Shown piece by piece: positions 62,212 to 64,000 of a stretch of 64,000 bases of DNA. Within the stretch, counting starts at the first letter, position 1. Each line of letters opens with the position of its first letter. The stretch is from Persicitalea sp963803495 (GTDB lineage: Bacteria; Bacteroidota; Bacteroidia; Cytophagales; Spirosomataceae): the NCBI GenBank assembly GCA_963803495.1, contig CAWDMP010000002.1, positions 1,116,001-1,180,000 of the forward strand, in the 5' to 3' direction. Under the pieces are notes generated by a model. It worked only from the letters and a program-made list of their open reading frames with translations, made no database searches and had not been told where the DNA came from. A program made the translations under genes and the position numbers.

Positions 62212-64000
62212 ATGAAAAATATTTTAGTATTATTCTTAGGATGCCTGCTCCTGATGGGAACGCAGGCTATGGCCCAGGACCAAACCGTGAGCGGTAAGGT
62301 CACGGCAGCTGACGGCTCGGTACTACCGGGCGTCAATATTTCGATCAAGGGTACCACGCGTGGTACATCGACGGATGGTGAGGGTACCTACTCGATTGCA
62401 GCAGGTCCAAATGCAACGCTGGTATATAGCTTCATCGGTTTCCAGTCAACTGAGCGTCCGGTAGGCAATCAAAGTACCATTGACGTTACGCTGGCGACCG
62501 ACGTAAATCAACTGAATGAAGTAGTGGTGACGGCCCTTGGTGTATCCCGCGAGAAAAAATCGCTGGGCTACGCGGTCCAGGAAATCAAAGGTGAAGAAGT
62601 AAGCACGGTTAAACAGCAGAACTTCGTCAACTCGCTCTCGGGTAAGATTTCCGGCGTGCAGATTCGCCAGAACAACTCTTTTGGCGGTTCATCGAATATT
62701 CTGATCCGGGGTAACAACTCCCTGGCGGGTAACAACCAACCTCTTTTCGTAGTGGACGGAGTGCCTATCTCCAACTACCAAGGAAACACGGGTGCGCAGG
62801 CCAACGGCCAACGTGGCTACGACTATGGTAACGCCGCCTCAGATATTAACCCAGAAGACATCGAGACAATATCAGTGCTTAAAGGTGCTGCCTCAACGGC
62901 CCTTTATGGTTCGCGGGGTGCCAACGGCGTGGTTTTGATTACGACCAAGAAAGGAACCAAGCGCAAAGGACTCGGGGTAAGCGTTTCCAGCGGCATCAAC
63001 ATCGGCCGCATTGACAAAACGACTTTCATGAGCTACCAGAAGAAATATGGTGCTGGCTACGGTCCTTACTATGGCCCGACCAACCCTTATTTTGAAGATG
63101 CCGACATCAATGGTGATGGTGTTATGGATCTGGTTAACCCAACGCGGGAAGATGGTTCTTACGGAGCGCGCTTCGATCCCAATTTGAGTGTCTATCAGTG
63201 GGAGGCTTTCGTTCCCGAGTCGGAGAACTTTGGTAAGCCGCAGCCATGGGTTGCCGCCGAAAACGACCCCTCTACCTTTTTCGAGCAGCAGGTCACTTAC
63301 AACAACTCCATCGACTTGACCGGTGGTAACGAGTTCGGCGCTTTTCGCTTGGGCTATACTAATTTCAGCGATAAGGGCGTCTTGCCTAACAGCTCTCAGA
63401 AAAGAAATAACTTGAATTTCAGCGGTTCTTACAATCTGAGCAAGAAATTGACCGCCGCTATCACGGGTAACTACACCAACCAGGCTACGACCGGGCGTTT
63501 CTCCACGGGCTATTCGGATAATCTCATGTCCAATTTCCGCCAGTGGTGGCAGACAAACGTAGACGTAAAGCGTCAGGAGAAGTTCTTCAACGAGACTGGC
63601 CGCAACGTTACCTGGAACATGAATGATCCCATCAATGGCGACACGAGCCCTATCTTTTGGGACAACCCTTACTGGACGCGTTATAAGAACTTTAACTCCG
63701 ACAGCCGGGGCCGTTTGTTCGGTAACATCAACTTGAACTACCAACTCACCGACTGGTTCAGCATTTTGGGTCGCGTGACCATGGACACCTATAATGAAAT
63801 TCGGGAAGAGAGAAGAGCAGTTGGCTCGGTACCCACGTCTTTCGGATTGCAAGGCAATACTGAAGAATCTGGCTACCAGCGCACTGACATCGCTAACTCA
63901 GAAATGAACTACGATCTAATCGGTAATTTCAATAAGAATTTCGGTACCGATTTCAGCTTGACCGGACTTATTGGTCTTAACATTCGTCGTCAGAGCCTGG
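62212..64000 (+). CDS. Second SusC/RagA family protein (3' end cut by window edge)
   Basis: 596 residues visible, open to the right edge. Signal peptide LVLFLGCLLLMGTQAMAQDQ; carboxypeptidase-D-like domain (TVSGKVTAADGSVLPGVNIS, YSFIGFQSTERPVG); plug with NEVVVTALGVSREKKSLGYA, SLSGKISGVQIRQNNSFGGS, FVVDGVPISNYQGNTGAQA and LKGAASTALYGSRGANGVVL. Barrel strands follow. Its N-terminal domain is the same design as the first SusC, but the plug differs, so it is a separate transporter. It has its own promoter and no susD partner within the window. Confidence 0.95.
   Translation, partial: MKNILVLFLGCLLLMGTQAMAQDQTVSGKVTAADGSVLPGVNISIKGTTRGTSTDGEGTYSIAAGPNATLVYSFIGFQSTERPVGNQSTIDVTLATDVNQLNEVVVTALGVSREKKSLGYAVQEIKGEEVSTVKQQNFVNSLSGKISGVQIRQNNSFGGSSNILIRGNNSLAGNNQPLFVVDGVPISNYQGNTGAQANGQRGYDYGNAASDINPEDIETISVLKGAASTALYGSRGANGVVLITTKKGTKRKGLGVSVSSGINIGRIDKTTFMSYQKKYGAGYGPYYGPTNPYFEDADINGDGVMDLVNPTREDGSYGARFDPNLSVYQWEAFVPESENFGKPQPWVAAENDPSTFFEQQVTYNNSIDLTGGNEFGAFRLGYTNFSDKGVLPNSSQKRNNLNFSGSYNLSKKLTAAITGNYTNQATTGRFSTGYSDNLMSNFRQWWQTNVDVKRQEKFFNETGRNVTWNMNDPINGDTSPIFWDNPYWTRYKNFNSDSRGRLFGNINLNYQLTDWFSILGRVTMDTYNEIREERRAVGSVPTSFGLQGNTEESGYQRTDIANSEMNYDLIGNFNKNFGTDFSLTGLIGLNIRRQSL

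Overview
The window looks like chromosomal DNA of a Cytophagales-type Bacteroidota (a relative of Dyadobacter or Spirosoma; inferred from gene content only). Evidence: two SusC/SusD-type outer-membrane nutrient loci, a CHU_C/gliding-type secretion tail, a PspC-PadR pair, an IleS of the Bacteroidota kind, very few recognisable Shine-Dalgarno sites, and repeated TAnnTTTG -7 boxes with a TTG/TTTG about 17-22 bases upstream. GC is moderate to high in genes and low in spacers. No phage, integrase, insertion sequence or CRISPR array is present.

Layout. 1-9.9 kb: envelope-stress pair (PspC, PadR), folA, GH25 lysozyme, 1-Cys peroxiredoxin, tRNA-Ala(GGC), fatty acid desaturase, small lipoproteins, a DnaQ-type exonuclease, ethanolamine ammonia-lyase (eutBC) and a CBM48 protein. 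10-14.4 kb: a TonB receptor behind a perfect DtxR-box-like palindrome, an unknown protein/HNH nuclease pair, DoxX, and a decayed MNT/HepT module. 14.4-29.2 kb: S41 peptidase, Gfo/Idh/MocA oxidoreductase, SBF transporter, ileS, M23 peptidase, Uma2 protein, aldo/keto reductase, esterase, 2OG-Fe(II) oxygenase, MscS, SDR. 29.4-36.9 kb: two tandem paralogues of the PVC-type beta-propeller/HEAT/cytochrome dehydrogenase family, then a Tat-exported TIM-barrel isomerase-like protein and a phosphoribosyltransferase. 36.9-39.9 kb: glycan genes (GT2, cupin, flippase). 40-50.5 kb: APC permease, protease-Dabb fusion, TolC-like protein, amidohydrolase, Kv-type channel, a large secreted Fn3-like protein. 50.5-53.4 kb: metY and metX behind a SAM-I riboswitch. 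53.5-56.8 kb: DUF721, KirBac-type channel, LD-carboxypeptidase, SDR. 57-64 kb: SusC-SusD and the start of a second SusC.

The most unusual layer is in the spacers and gene ends. They carry several families of short repeats: degenerate 7-base arrays (TCCAnnn and TNTCGGC types), degenerate 8-base arrays (GTTTAnnn type, twice as facing pairs), a 33-base palindrome whose two copies differ by a compensatory base-pair swap, and a GTAGGG-class palindrome. These sit next to start codons, in the riboswitch leader, inside the ends of eutB and eutC, and at the junction of a protease-Dabb fusion.

A caution applies to the whole window. Eight conserved genes carry single-base frameshifts, 16 by my reading: 13 insertions and 3 deletions. 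They are reported here as interrupted genes. That number and the insertion bias may reflect sequencing error rather than gene decay; the MNT/HepT remnant (in-frame stops, internal deletion) is more likely genuine decay.
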